Shown here: positions 1-8,046 of the stretch, piece after piece
How positions within the stretch are numbered: position 1 is the stretch's first letter
How the letters are laid out: every line of letters starts with the position of its first letter
Source: Rhizobium sp. Root1212
GTDB lineage: Bacteria > Pseudomonadota > Alphaproteobacteria > Rhizobiales > Rhizobiaceae
Assembly: GCF_001424985.1 (NCBI RefSeq)
Contig: NZ_LMDA01000022.1
Span: 1 to 64,000 of the forward strand
Length of the DNA stretch: 64,000 nt
Direction of reading: 5' to 3'
The notes under the pieces: generated by a model
Told to the model about the DNA's origin: nothing
Databases searched by the model: none
The model's input: the letters and a program-made list of their open reading frames with translations, nothing else
Program-made: the position numbers and the translations under genes

Positions 1-1365
1 CCATCCGAACGGCGCGGACGCGGACTTCAGGAGAAAATTTGTTCGTCGTTTTGCTTGTCATAGACCCTACTTCTCACGAGTTGGGGTCTCCGGCAAAGCC
101 GGGGCGGTTCACTCCACCGATTGCACCACTCATCCCCAAACCGTTCCAGGTAGCTGTTTCGGGTCTGAATAGAATAATCGTACAGAAGGCCAACGCTACG
201 CACAGAGGGGCGACGAGTCGCGTCGCTTTGCCCAGAGTGCGAGTGACTAAAGTCAACGAGAGGCTGGTAGGGAGCCATGGAACCGCTCCCGTGTCTCACG
301 AATAAAACAGAGGTCTCACCGCCAAAAAGGCGATGGTCCTCCTTCCGGATAGAGTGATGGATTGCCACATGCTGTAGAGCGTCAGCCCGCTTTCTCATGG
401 GGTGCACTTCCTTATGCGCCGTGGCCGCACGGAGACGGGCTTAGTCTGCTTATCCGACAGGAATAAGTACGGAGACGCGCAAATGTGAGCCACGACGTCC
501 GGTACACGACTGGCAGACCCGGAGCGGGTTACGCAAAAGTGTGCAGCAGTTTTGCGAAGAGACATGCGTAAAATCAGAAACCTAAAGCAAATGAGGGAAT
601 CTAGATGATCGCGAAACGCTTTAGATGGCTCTCCTGATATTTTCCTCCAAGGCCTGAGATAGAGCACAAACTTGTCGATTTCGCACAGTTGTACAGTACG
701 CATTGGTCATGCTCCCACGCGCTGACACGTTCTCGCGAGGCGGCGGCGGCAAACCGAACCCCAAACGCAGATTTAACATGGCTAAAACAGGGACTGGGCT
801 TTCTGCCACCCTCACGACAGTGCGCAAAGTATGGTTGCCCTTGGTGGCCGTCTTGCCGTTGATAAATTAAAGAGAAATGGCTAATTATAACGGCATATCG
901 GTTTCTCCAACATCAGGTAGACGACAGATATCGGGGGCCAGCGTAGCAGCGCGGGCCTCCCGCCATAAATCAAATCCCCACATCGGAAGATTCGCGAGGA
1001 CGCTAGTACATCATCGCATCATGTACAACACTTTTTTTGGACATTTATTCTTGGATATTACCAAAGGAATTCTTCGCAATTAATTCCGACTAATTGATTT
1101 TCTGATATTTCCTTTGCTATCCCCAGTATAAAAAGATTTCCTTTCGATTTTCTATTAGAACTCCTTATCGCAGCGGGGTACAGCGAGAATTCCTTGGGTG
1201 TAACCAAACCTGGTGCCTGATGGATCAGCAGGACGTTAGATAACCTCCTGCTTCAAACACATGCCAGCGTGAGGTGGCATAACCAGAACTCCTTGCCGTT
1301 TCTTATTCTCTTCCGCTGAAGAGTGCACCTTCGTTGACGGTGTTCCCAACAGACGAGACGGTACC
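1..1365. other. Low-GC stretch without a recognisable gene
   Basis: No reading frame here resembles a known family or shows the strong G/C third-position bias of the genes further right. Open frames are at most about 125 codons, overlap each other on both strands and mostly lack ribosome-binding sites. The stretch is visibly AT-richer than the rest of the window, especially about 1020-1170. It lies left of a decayed transposase and a tRNA-derived repeat, so I infer degenerate accessory DNA. Nothing specific can be assigned. Confidence 0.6.
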
Positions 1366-1725
1366 GTGCAGAGCTTGCCGCTATGGTTTTGCACTCAATC
1401 TGCTTTGCCGGTGGCGCAGTCTCTTAAACCAGGGAAATGTTGTAGCGGTCTATTCTGCCGAAGCGGTTCTCTGCAATCTGATGTGAAGAAGCCTGAAGGT
1501 CGCGTCCGCGAACTGAAGCGGAGGCTCGGGGCAAGACGATGGAGGTCGAAAGCCTCCATGAACCCTTAAGAGAAAGAATCGCGGCCGTTCTTGTGCCGGG
1601 ACGTCGAGGAGACGCGGAAGTCGCTCGTTCAAACCTCGTGGAGCAGTTGGCCCGAGACGCTGGCGCAGAAAAAGCTATCGCTCATCGACGGATTGATCGA
1701 AAGCTGCAGCCAAACTATTAAGCGG
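1366..1725 (+). pseudogene. Decayed IS3-family transposase (OrfA end and OrfB start)
   Basis: A frame through about 1490-1530 reads RVRELKRRLG. After a one-base shift near 1530 the next frame continues GKTMEVESLHEPLRE. Together they match the leucine-zipper segment of IS3-family OrfA (typically RELqRLLGkKTMEVEiLKEAL). About 30 codons later EVARSNLVEQL resembles the start of OrfB in the IS2-like group (VARSNLVERL). The frame then meets a stop near 1720 and no DDE catalytic domain follows. I see no terminal inverted repeats. This is a short non-functional fragment and marks the area as an insertion hotspot. The call rests on motif recall rather than an alignment. Confidence 0.5.
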
Positions 1726-1932
1726 TATCCGCTAACGCGGATGCTTCTATTTTTTTGTGCCACTCCCGCCTGACCCCGTCAAGGCACGCTCGTACCTCGC
1801 TTAAAGCCTTGACTGGGCCATTCGCTCGTAGCGTTTGCTGGGGAACAGCAAGGCCAGCTATGGCCATGCTGCCCCAATACGACTGGGTGCCCAAATCGGT
1901 ACTCAGTGGTACGATGTTAGTATGTTAAAAAA

Positions 1933-1987
1933 GAGCGCAGGATTCCTAATCCTGAGGCCACTGGTTCGAATCCAGTTGGGATCACCA
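1933..1987 (+). repeat. tRNA-Arg(CCT) 3' fragment, left att-like site
   Basis: The stretch reads as the 3' part of a tRNA. It has an anticodon stem CAGGA/TCCTG around loop TTCCTAA (anticodon CCT), a five-base variable loop, a T-arm ACTGG-TTCGAAT-CCAGT, a 3' acceptor strand TGGGATC, then A and CCA. No convincing 5' acceptor strand or D-arm lies upstream: GAGC before the anticodon stem has no GCTC partner at the right distance. A 46-bp segment (1942-1987) is repeated at 5879-5924 with four differences, and a tyrosine-recombinase gene starts 50 bp further right. This is the usual arrangement of a phage integrated in the 3' end of a tRNA gene. Whether this copy is expressed as a tRNA is doubtful. 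Confidence 0.75.
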
Positions 1988-2039
1988 TCAATTTCAAACA
2001 CTTACGAAAACTGCCGTTCCCCACGTTCCCGCGACGTTC

Positions 2040-2961
2040 CTACTCGCCTGTTTTTGCTTCGTTCTGCGACTGCCGGAAAGCAACTCGCAGCCGGGCCACT
2101 TCACGCGTCTTTCCGAGGGTGCCACGGTTATAAAGCTGGGTCGTAGCGGCATCTTCATGGTTCGCATGGTGGTGAAGCATTTCGATATCGGCACCCGCGT
2201 CGCCGCCTTCCGTGATGCCCCCGGCGCGGCTGTCGCGGTTCCAGACGGATTTCGGAACGCCGACGGCATCGGCCATTTCCCGCCATGTATCGATGAAGTG
2301 CCGGCGAAGGTACGGCAGGCCGGTGGTCTCGCATTTGATCATCGGCCCGACGCGCTTCGATATCGGCACACGGTCTATGATTGAGCGAAGGACCGGATAT
2401 TGCATAGTATCGTGCTCGGCGACTTTGCCGGTCTTGTTCGTCGTCTTGACCAGAATGCCGTTGCTGTCGATGTCCGACCACAATAGGCCATCGCGCCAGC
2501 GCTGCCCGCGATCCGTGATGCCGCCGCCAGTCCGGTTGTCGCCCTTCTCCCATTGGCCTATCACGTCGACCTGGCGCAGCGTCAGTTCGAACTGCAGCCC
2601 CTGGGCGAGCGCGATGGATATGCGGCCGTTGGTGATCGCGTGATCGCAGATGGCTTTTGCTTGGGCGAAGCTGAGGGCTTCCTTGCGTCCTCGCGGCGCG
2701 TGAAACCGCATCTCCTCGAGAATGCTCTTCAGCCGGGAAGCATTCTTGGACATTCGACATGACGCCGAAACTGACGACGATGCGCAGCAACTGCATTGCC
2801 TTGTAGGCGCGACGGTGGCGCTCCGGAGTGGGCGGGAGTTCGATGCCGTTTGCCTTCGCCTCCGCTCTGGCCTCGGCCTGCTTTTCGGTGTCCTCGGCCA
2901 GCTCCTTGAAATGGCGGTGCCACGACAACACTATCGTTAAGACTTCTGGCACCGGAAACAC
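2040..2961 (-). pseudogene. Phage tyrosine recombinase (integrase), frameshifted
   Basis: Two overlapping minus-strand frames make one integrase. The upstream frame (2961 down to about 2755) gives the end of the core-binding region, with AYKAMQLLRIVVSFG. The downstream frame (2753 to 2040) gives the catalytic domain. It includes ALAQGLQFELTLRQVDVIG, the SRAGGITE box with the second catalytic Arg, HANHEDAATTQLY with the His and the nucleophilic Tyr, and a basic C-terminus. The join needs a single frameshift near 2755. The N-terminus also looks eroded: the frame runs on to about 3024 without a good start, and family members are nearer 380 residues. Position next to the att-like repeat fits an excision/integration enzyme of the element. 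The shift suggests it is inactive unless it is a sequencing error. Confidence 0.8.
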
Positions 2962-3112
2962 GAGCTGGACAGCAAAATAGTCAATCAGTTGCGGCGAACG
3001 AAAAAGCGTCGAAAGCGCGTCCGATCAAGCCAGCAGCAACACACTTCTGCGCTTCCGCTATAAGGGTTCTGATGGTACGGTGCGGCGCGCAACCTTAACG
3101 CTTTAATGAAAA

Positions 3113-4186
3113 ATGCTCCACCTTCACTTGCTCTCCCTCGCCTACCTCATCGTACCCGCTCAAGCTTATCCCCTACGTACAGCTCTTATGGAGCGCACTC
3201 GAAAAGTCGCGTTCCAGATCAAGGGGGCAAGGGAGCGCGGGGATCTTGCGCGGACAGCCGCGCTTTCCCGCGTGGCGAGGCCTCTCTGTGGCAAATGCCT
3301 AGATGTTGCGCGTGAAGTAGCGAAGGCGGAAAGTGCGCTTGGCAACTGGGGTGCGTCAGCGCGAGCATGGAAAGTCGCGTGCTCGCATGCGCATGATGTC
3401 TCTTACAAAGACTGGATACAGTTCGCTATCGCGCTGAACAATTCGGGGAATCTTGAAGCCGCTATTGCTACACTTGAGCGTGCGGAAAAGAAATTCGCTG
3501 CACACGAGGTTAAAAAGCGGCGCAAAGAGTTCTCTGCATTGAGGCGGCTTGATGTGCGAACGCTAGCCCACCGAGACGCATGCCATTCTGTAATCTATTA
3601 TAAGCAGAAAGAACCGGCCGATACGGTGGTTCTCACCTTCGGAACGGTTAGCAGCGGTCTTGGATCGACGCCGTTTGCGTACCCGTTCCTCGTCGATAGT
3701 GGATTCGATCACATCCACGTGGCGCAGGAGAAGCACACCTTCTATCAGTCCCTCAGCCTTTCCGAGTTCGTCACAGTCGTATCAGATGCTTGCAGAGGGA
3801 AGCGCGTCATCGCTTACGGGTCAAGCCTGGGTGGATACGGAGCGATTTATTTCGGTGGGGCCGTGGATGCGCAGATAATCGCTGCAAGCCCCGTAAACTA
3901 CCTTGATAAGGTGATATTCCGAAAGAGATGGGCGAAAATCCCAATGCTCCACGGGATAATTGCCGAGAACCCAATCAGCAGCAAGGCGCCAGTGATATTC
4001 TATGACCCGCTAGATGACGAAAGGGACCGCATCTACTTATCGTCCCGCGTCCTCCCCGCATACCCCAATGCTGTTGTTGTGCCATTGCCGGGGGCTGGAC
4101 ATGAGGTGTTTCGGGAGTTGCAGAAACGGGGCATCCTGAAGCGTACCATCCTCGCCATTATCGCCGGCGATCCCTGGGATGTTTGA
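3113..4186 (+). CDS. Alpha/beta-hydrolase fold protein with helical-repeat N-terminus (prophage cargo)
   Basis: The protein has 357 residues from 3113, or 332 if translation starts at the in-frame ATG at 3188. Neither start has a strong ribosome-binding site, and the first 25 residues could be untranslated or a weak signal sequence. Residues about 40-145 are helical and Ala-rich with TPR-like spacing. Residues 160-350 form an alpha/beta-hydrolase core: the nucleophile elbow is GSSLGG (Ser238), Asp298 or Asp301 lies after a beta strand in IFYDPLDDE, and His330 sits in GAGHE. This is a complete candidate triad. Substrate is unknown. It is not a structural phage gene and sits between integrase and lysis genes, where cargo genes are common. 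Its base composition is lower in GC than the core genome, so recent transfer is likely. Confidence 0.65.
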   Translation: MLHLHLLSLAYLIVPAQAYPLRTALMERTRKVAFQIKGARERGDLARTAALSRVARPLCGKCLDVAREVAKAESALGNWGASARAWKVACSHAHDVSYKDWIQFAIALNNSGNLEAAIATLERAEKKFAAHEVKKRRKEFSALRRLDVRTLAHRDACHSVIYYKQKEPADTVVLTFGTVSSGLGSTPFAYPFLVDSGFDHIHVAQEKHTFYQSLSLSEFVTVVSDACRGKRVIAYGSSLGGYGAIYFGGAVDAQIIAASPVNYLDKVIFRKRWAKIPMLHGIIAENPISSKAPVIFYDPLDDERDRIYLSSRVLPAYPNAVVVPLPGAGHEVFRELQKRGILKRTILAIIAGDPWDV

Positions 4187-4336
4187 TTTCGGTTGAGAGG
4201 GGGTACCCCTAGCCGGCTCGTATTTCCACACCCGCTTGAACGAGCACCACGCCGTATGGCGTCATAGCTATCGCTGTGCTTTGCGCCTCCTCGACCTGCA
4301 GCCGATTATCCGGCGCAGATCGAAGAGGAATGATCA

Positions 4337-4771
4337 ATGCCCGTTTTTGGCGTAGCGTCGCGCACGAACTTTGCGAAATGCCATCCGCATCTGCAGTTGA
4401 TCGCGAACAAGGCGATCAAGGAAATCGACTTCCGGGTGCTCGACAGCAAGCGGGGCCGGGACGCCAAGACCCGCGCCTATAAGACCGGCAAAAGCAAAGC
4501 GAAGTTCGGGCAGTCGGCGCATAACTATGTGCCGGCCATCGCTTTTGATCTCTTCCCGTTCCCCTATGACCGGAACGACCGCAAGGCCTTCACCCGGCTT
4601 GCCGAGATCGTCATGCGGATGGCCAAGGAAAAGGGCATCCCGCTCCGTTGGGGCGGCGACTGGAACATGGACGGCGACAAGACGAAGTCCGACGCATGGG
4701 ACATGCTCCATTTTGAACTCCACCCTTGGCGCGATTGGGCCAAGAAATCCAAGCTCTATGAAGACGGTTGA
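4337..4771 (+). CDS. Phage endolysin, M15-type peptidoglycan peptidase
   Basis: The 144-residue protein carries the zinc-peptidase signature of the M15 (VanY/L-Ala-D-Glu endopeptidase) group. SAHNYVPAIAFD supplies His62 and Asp71, and WDMLHFEL supplies His125. The long spacing between His and Asp matches the phage M15 subgroup (SxHN..PS.AvD..P). It would cleave peptide cross-links of peptidoglycan to release phage. There is no signal peptide, so release would depend on a holin, and a holin-like gene follows 10 bp downstream. GAGG at 4326-4329 lies just upstream of the ATG. The gene looks intact although its neighbours are damaged. Confidence 0.85.
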   Translation: MPVFGVASRTNFAKCHPHLQLIANKAIKEIDFRVLDSKRGRDAKTRAYKTGKSKAKFGQSAHNYVPAIAFDLFPFPYDRNDRKAFTRLAEIVMRMAKEKGIPLRWGGDWNMDGDKTKSDAWDMLHFELHPWRDWAKKSKLYEDG

Positions 4772-4781
4772 GAGGCAGACC

Positions 4782-4958
4782 ATGCAAAAATATTCGAAAG
4801 TCATCGCTGCGACCGTAGGCGGCGCGCTAACCGGTGCGGGCACAGGCGCCGTCGTGCTGCCGGAAGGATCGCCCTGGTACGCTTATGTGCTGATGGCGCT
4901 CGTGACAGCGGTTGTCCCCGCAGTCGTGACCTACTTCGCTCCGAAGAACGCGAACTGA
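4782..4958 (+). CDS. Holin-like small membrane protein
   Basis: The 58-residue protein has two hydrophobic segments: one Gly/Ala-rich near residues 8-26 and one at about 32-51. They are separated by a short polar turn (PEGSPW), and the C-terminus ends in KN. It starts 10 bp after the endolysin stop, behind GAGAGG. Size, topology and position match small class II holins or phage spanin-neighbour proteins that permeabilise the inner membrane at lysis. There is no family motif, so the call rests on context. Confidence 0.55.
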   Translation: MQKYSKVIAATVGGALTGAGTGAVVLPEGSPWYAYVLMALVTAVVPAVVTYFAPKNAN

Positions 4959-4972
4959 CAGGCTGAAGACCG

Positions 4973-5379
4973 TTGGCATCGAATGACGACATCATGCGCG
5001 CTCTTGGCCGTGTCGAAGAAGGCGTTACCCGGATCGGGAAGACTTTCAGGAAGAGAAGCAAAGCGCTCATGAAAGCCGCGCGGTTATTCATTGTCACCTT
5101 GATGAGCAGGTGCAGCAGATTGCGCATCTCGAAACGACGGTAGCGATCAGCGGCGAAGTCGACGCCCAACTGCGCGACGAGATCGCTGCGCTGAAGAAGA
5201 CGGTGCAGGAGAACCACGAGACGGTTTCGCCGGCGCTGGAAGAATGGAAACGAATGAAGACCCTCGGCGTCGGCATATCTGGCCTTATCGCGCTCGCCGG
5301 CCTGACGATCGGCGGTCTTGTCGCGTGGGCCGGAGATATCGCCGTCAACGCCGTTCGAGCGTGGCTGAAGATTCATTGA
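4973..5379 (+). pseudogene. Frameshifted phage coiled-coil/membrane protein (DUF1515-like)
   Basis: A frame opening with TTG at 4973 reads LASNDDIMRALGRVEEGV up to about 5040. A different frame then continues with QEEKQSAHESRAVIHCHLDE and runs to 5379. Joined by one base change near 5040-5045 they give about 135 residues. These comprise a charged N-terminal coiled coil with several His/Arg pairs, then ALEEWKRMKTLGVG and one transmembrane helix (about 5265-5345). Rhizobial prophages carry proteins of this layout next to the endolysin (DUF1515-type), thought to take part in lysis. If only the downstream frame is used, translation would have to begin near 5110 and the protein would be 89 residues. 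Confidence 0.5.
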
Positions 5380-5389
5380 GGGAACGATC

Positions 5390-5800
5390 ATGACCAAGCT
5401 GCCCGATCTCGCCCATGAAGTGACCGAACTCGCGGACAACGATTGGGTCTACGTCTACGATGTCAGCAACCCGGCCGACCCAGACGGGAAAATGCTCGGC
5501 TCCCGTTTCCGACCGGCTGGCGTGCGGATCACCAACTACCTGAAGTTCGACGGCAATATCACCATTCCCAATCTCGCGGCCGGCGCCGAAGCCGATGCCA
5601 CAGTTGCGGTCCCTGGTGCGCTGGTCGAGGATCACGTCATCTTCAATCTGAACCTCGCGCCGCCGGCGAATATTGCCATCTTGGCGACTTGGGCCGAGGC
5701 CGATATCGTGAAAGTGCGGTTCCGCAATACTCATGCAGCGACAGCCTTCGTCACGGCCGATGTTGGTTGTGGGGCGCTGGTGATCAGGTCAACTACCTGA
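5390..5800 (+). CDS. Phage virion-associated protein of unknown function
   Basis: The 136-residue protein begins 10 bp after the previous stop, preceded by GAGGGAACG. It opens with LPDLAHEVTELADNDWVYVYDVSNP, a pattern seen at the N-terminus of rhizobial phage tail/appendage-associated proteins. The rest alternates beta strands rich in Val, Ala and Ile (ITIPNLAAGAEADATVAVPGA) without membrane segments or catalytic motifs. I infer a small beta-sandwich structural or receptor-binding accessory protein. It is the last gene of the element before the right att-like repeat. Confidence 0.45.
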   Translation: MTKLPDLAHEVTELADNDWVYVYDVSNPADPDGKMLGSRFRPAGVRITNYLKFDGNITIPNLAAGAEADATVAVPGALVEDHVIFNLNLAPPANIAILATWAEADIVKVRFRNTHAATAFVTADVGCGALVIRSTT

Positions 5801-5807
5801 CGTTCCG

Positions 5808-5831
5808 CGTTCCCGGCCAGAACCGGGAACG
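5808..5831 (+). terminator. Hairpin after the last prophage gene
   Basis: CGTTCCCGG (5808-5816) and CCGGGAACG (5823-5831) form a perfect 9-bp stem with a 6-base loop, 8 bp after the stop of the preceding gene. The downstream bases GGAATATTTT are only moderately T-rich, so it may be a weak terminator or a 3'-end stabilising hairpin. Confidence 0.5.
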
Positions 5832-5878
5832 GGAATATTTTCAGGAACGTCTGGGAATAAAATCAACGACGGGACCAA

Positions 5879-5924
5879 ATTCCTAATCCTGAGGCCGATG
5901 GTTCGAATCCATCTGGGATCACCA
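5879..5924 (+). repeat. tRNA-Arg(CCT) 3' fragment, right att-like site
   Basis: This 46-bp segment repeats 1942-1987 with four substitutions. It contains the second half of the anticodon loop and stem (ATTCCTAATCCTG), the variable loop, a T-arm GATGG-TTCGAAT-CCATC, the acceptor strand TGGGATC and ACCA. Upstream bases do not restore the 5' anticodon stem (CAGGA is replaced by CCAAA), so this copy cannot be a full tRNA. It marks the right border of the prophage remnant. Ordinary high-GC chromosome begins after it. Confidence 0.8.
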
Positions 5925-6192
5925 GCCAAATTCCCGAGCCGACATTATGCCTCCACTACCTGTCGAAAGCGTCGGCATGCCCGACATGCCGATAGACGCT
6001 GCGCCCGGCCTGCACGACGCCGGACCAGAACAGGAGGCCGCAGAGTATGGCGATGGTAGATTTGTATCCGCATGCCCGCGCCATAATTCGCCAACCCGGC
6101 AACAGCATGGCCAAAGCATGGCATCGCGCCCGCACTATCAAAATGCCATTGTGCATTGCAATACGCACCCCCGCCACTATTATGACGGGACC

Positions 6193-6549
6193 ATGACAAG
6201 ACAATTCTTCAAGATTTTGAGCTGGCTGCTGGTGGCCGCGATCGTTTTCGTGACGGTGTCGCCGATCGGGCTGCGCCCCCATACGATGACGACGGTATCG
6301 CTCGACCGGGCGGCGGCCTTCGCGCTCGTCGGCTTCGCCTTCGCGCTTGCCTATCCGCAGCGCTGGTTCACGCTCGGCCTGTTTCTTGTTGCCGCCGCCT
6401 TCGGCATTGAGTTGTTGCAATATGTCTCGCCAAGCCGCCACCCGCAATTCGCGGATGCGCTGGTCAAAGCGGCAGGCGCCATGATCGGCCTTGCTGCGGG
6501 AAAAATCGCGCTCGCCGTCAGTCGCCAGCGCCCTTTCCCGGCCGGCTGA
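6193..6549 (+). CDS. VanZ-like membrane protein
   Basis: The 118-residue protein has four hydrophobic helices (about residues 5-24, 36-51, 58-76 and 88-108) and the VanZ-family pattern: VTVSPIGLRP after helix 1, IELLQYVSPSRHPQFADALVKAAGAMIG near the end. VanZ-like proteins are small polytopic proteins of uncertain function; the founder lowers teicoplanin sensitivity. The ATG at 6193 is chosen because it immediately precedes the charged stretch before helix 1. It is the first intact chromosomal gene beyond the right att-like repeat. The 268 bp before it (5925-6192) hold nothing I can identify. Confidence 0.75.
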   Translation: MTRQFFKILSWLLVAAIVFVTVSPIGLRPHTMTTVSLDRAAAFALVGFAFALAYPQRWFTLGLFLVAAAFGIELLQYVSPSRHPQFADALVKAAGAMIGLAAGKIALAVSRQRPFPAG

Positions 6550-6559
6550 CGCACTACCT

Positions 6560-6745
6560 TCAGAGTTTGAACAGGCACTCGTTGCAGAGCGGCTCGATAT
6601 CGTCCCGCGTCTGCCACCACTCGAAGGGCTTGTGGCATTCGGCGCAATCGACGGTCACGCGCCGGCCCTCGCAACCGAAACCGAGGGCATCGAGCCGGTC
6701 GTGCTTGTGGTCGTCCTGCAAAGCATCGCGTTGTTCGAAATCCAT
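6560..6745 (-). CDS. Small zinc-ribbon protein, hypothetical
   Basis: The 61-residue protein has a charged His-rich N-terminus and two CxxC knuckles in CAECHKPFEW and LCNECLFKL. This gives a compact four-Cys zinc ribbon. It resembles short rhizobial hypothetical proteins with a zinc-ribbon domain; no function is known. It is convergent with the VanZ-like gene, whose stop is 10 bp away. Confidence 0.6.
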   Translation of the reverse strand: MDFEQRDALQDDHKHDRLDALGFGCEGRRVTVDCAECHKPFEWWQTRDDIEPLCNECLFKL

Positions 6746-6968
6746 GCTGAGATTCCCGACTGCTGAAATCCGGCAGCGCGAAAGCGCATTGGGATAGAAA
6801 GCGCTACGCTGGGTTGCATGAAATAAGGTCCGGCAAACAACATAGTGCCGTTAATCACTTTTGTAAAATAAAAACGCCCCACCGCGATCACCATTGCGGC
6901 ACCGCCCCATCCTGATACACTCGTCCTCCTTGAAATATTGCAAATTCTCTTTTTGAACTGCAAAGACG

Positions 6969-7169
6969 ATGACGCCTTTTTATCTGTTTGAATCTTTTTA
7001 TGCTTTCATGGCCTTCTGGTTCGGCTACTACACTTTCGCCGAAGGCAGCAATGCGCGGTCTGGTTGGGACAGGGCGCGGCTGGTCGGCATCCTTGCCTGC
7101 GTTTTCTGGCCGTTGCTTATCGTGGCCGTACTGATCCCGCGTTTCGCCGACTGGCGGCGCACGCCCTGA
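6969..7169 (+). CDS. Small membrane protein with the ARLVGILAC-FWPLLIV motif
   Basis: The 66-residue protein has two hydrophobic helices (about 5-22 and 37-57) separated by a short polar loop, with a basic C-terminal tail. The second half, RARLVGILACVFWPLLIVAVL, is closely similar to a second small protein encoded at 31021-31230 (RVLGLLACLVWPLLIVYVIL). The two are paralogues 24 kb apart. There is no recognised family. Upstream 6746-6968 is AT-richer and probably contains its promoter. Confidence 0.55.
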   Translation: MTPFYLFESFYAFMAFWFGYYTFAEGSNARSGWDRARLVGILACVFWPLLIVAVLIPRFADWRRTP

Positions 7170-7178
7170 ACGGCGTCC

Positions 7179-7889
7179 TCACGGAACCCGCCTGCACTCC
7201 ACGCCCTCGTCGTTCTCTCCCTTGGTAGCATCGTAAAGCGTCGCATTGTCGCCCTTCGTCCACCAGGTATATTGGCCGCCCATATATTTCGCGCCCGAGG
7301 CGGAGATCACATTGGCGGCCACGACCACATCCTCCCCCATGGTCAGCGTCACCAGCGAAACCGCTCCGGCATTGACATAGTCGGCATCGACCGCGAGCCC
7401 CGCGCAGTCATAACGGACCGCGCTGCGCTCGATCGGCCCGGCCGGCACGCTGAGCGTCAGATCGACCGTCGTCTCAAGCCGCGCGAACCGTACGGGAACA
7501 TGGAAATCGGGCGTGTAGAATTTCAGGATGCCGTCCTTCACCTCATAGGTCAGCTCGCCCTGCAGCGCCTTGAAGAACTTCGCCTCCTGATCCATCACCG
7601 CCGGCACGCAGAGTTTTCGCGTCGCCGCCGCCGGGCCGAAGGCGATGTGGAAGGCGTTGACGGTAAACGTGCCGGTGAAGTGATTGCACCCGGCCATGCC
7701 GCCATAGGTGCCGTCGTCGTTGAGTTCGAGCGTCGTCTGCAGATAGTCGATCACCCCGGCGGAATTGATATCCTCCGCAAGCCAGCTGCCGACAAGCTCC
7801 TTGGGAACGAAGGCATCGGCAGCCACCGTCTGCGGCGCACCGGCCTCGATCAGCACGCAGGCGCATGCCATCAGCGCAACGACCTTCAT
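7179..7889 (-). CDS. Periplasmic META-MliC two-domain protein
   Basis: The 236-residue protein begins with a signal peptide (residues 1-24, ending TVAADA) or lipoprotein-like leader with Cys9/Cys11. Residues 30-140 match the META/HslJ domain: GSWLAEDI, LELNDDGTYGGMAGCNHFTGTF (Cys68), RKLCVPAVMDQEAKFFKAL (Cys94). Residues 155-236 match MliC, the C-type lysozyme inhibitor: YDCAGL, ISASGAKYMGGQYTWWTKGDNATL and a terminal Cys232 able to pair with Cys162. A role in envelope protection against lysozyme is likely. The start at 7889 follows AGGAGGAAA on the minus strand at good spacing. It is divergent from dxr with 157 bp between starts. Confidence 0.8.
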   Translation of the reverse strand: MKVVALMACACVLIEAGAPQTVAADAFVPKELVGSWLAEDINSAGVIDYLQTTLELNDDGTYGGMAGCNHFTGTFTVNAFHIAFGPAAATRKLCVPAVMDQEAKFFKALQGELTYEVKDGILKFYTPDFHVPVRFARLETTVDLTLSVPAGPIERSAVRYDCAGLAVDADYVNAGAVSLVTLTMGEDVVVAANVISASGAKYMGGQYTWWTKGDNATLYDATKGENDEGVECRRVP

Positions 7890-8046
7890 CCAGCTTTCCT
7901 CCTGCGAATCCTGCGTGCGAAGCACCCGCTTTTCATACAGGCCGCGCCCGCCCTTTTCCATGAAACTTTGCGCGCAAGCGCCTGCCCCTTGTTGCAGCCG
8001 CCTTTCGATTGTAGAGCCTTCCCTAAAACAGCTACGGGATTTGGCC

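Noticed and set aside
27-1083. Several open frames of 60-126 codons in the first kilobase
   Set aside because: They overlap on both strands, have random-looking composition and resemble nothing known. The one at 877-1083 has a weak AAAGAG site but no further support.
1888-1987. A complete tRNA gene starting near GTGCCCA at 1888
   Set aside because: Only five of seven acceptor pairs would form, and the D-arm would need a large insertion. Only the 3' part is convincing.
5956-6447. Minus-strand frame upstream of and overlapping the VanZ-like gene
   Set aside because: Only its last 40 codons look protein-like (a possible hydrophobic segment). The rest is antisense to the VanZ-like gene and no ribosome-binding site supports a short version.
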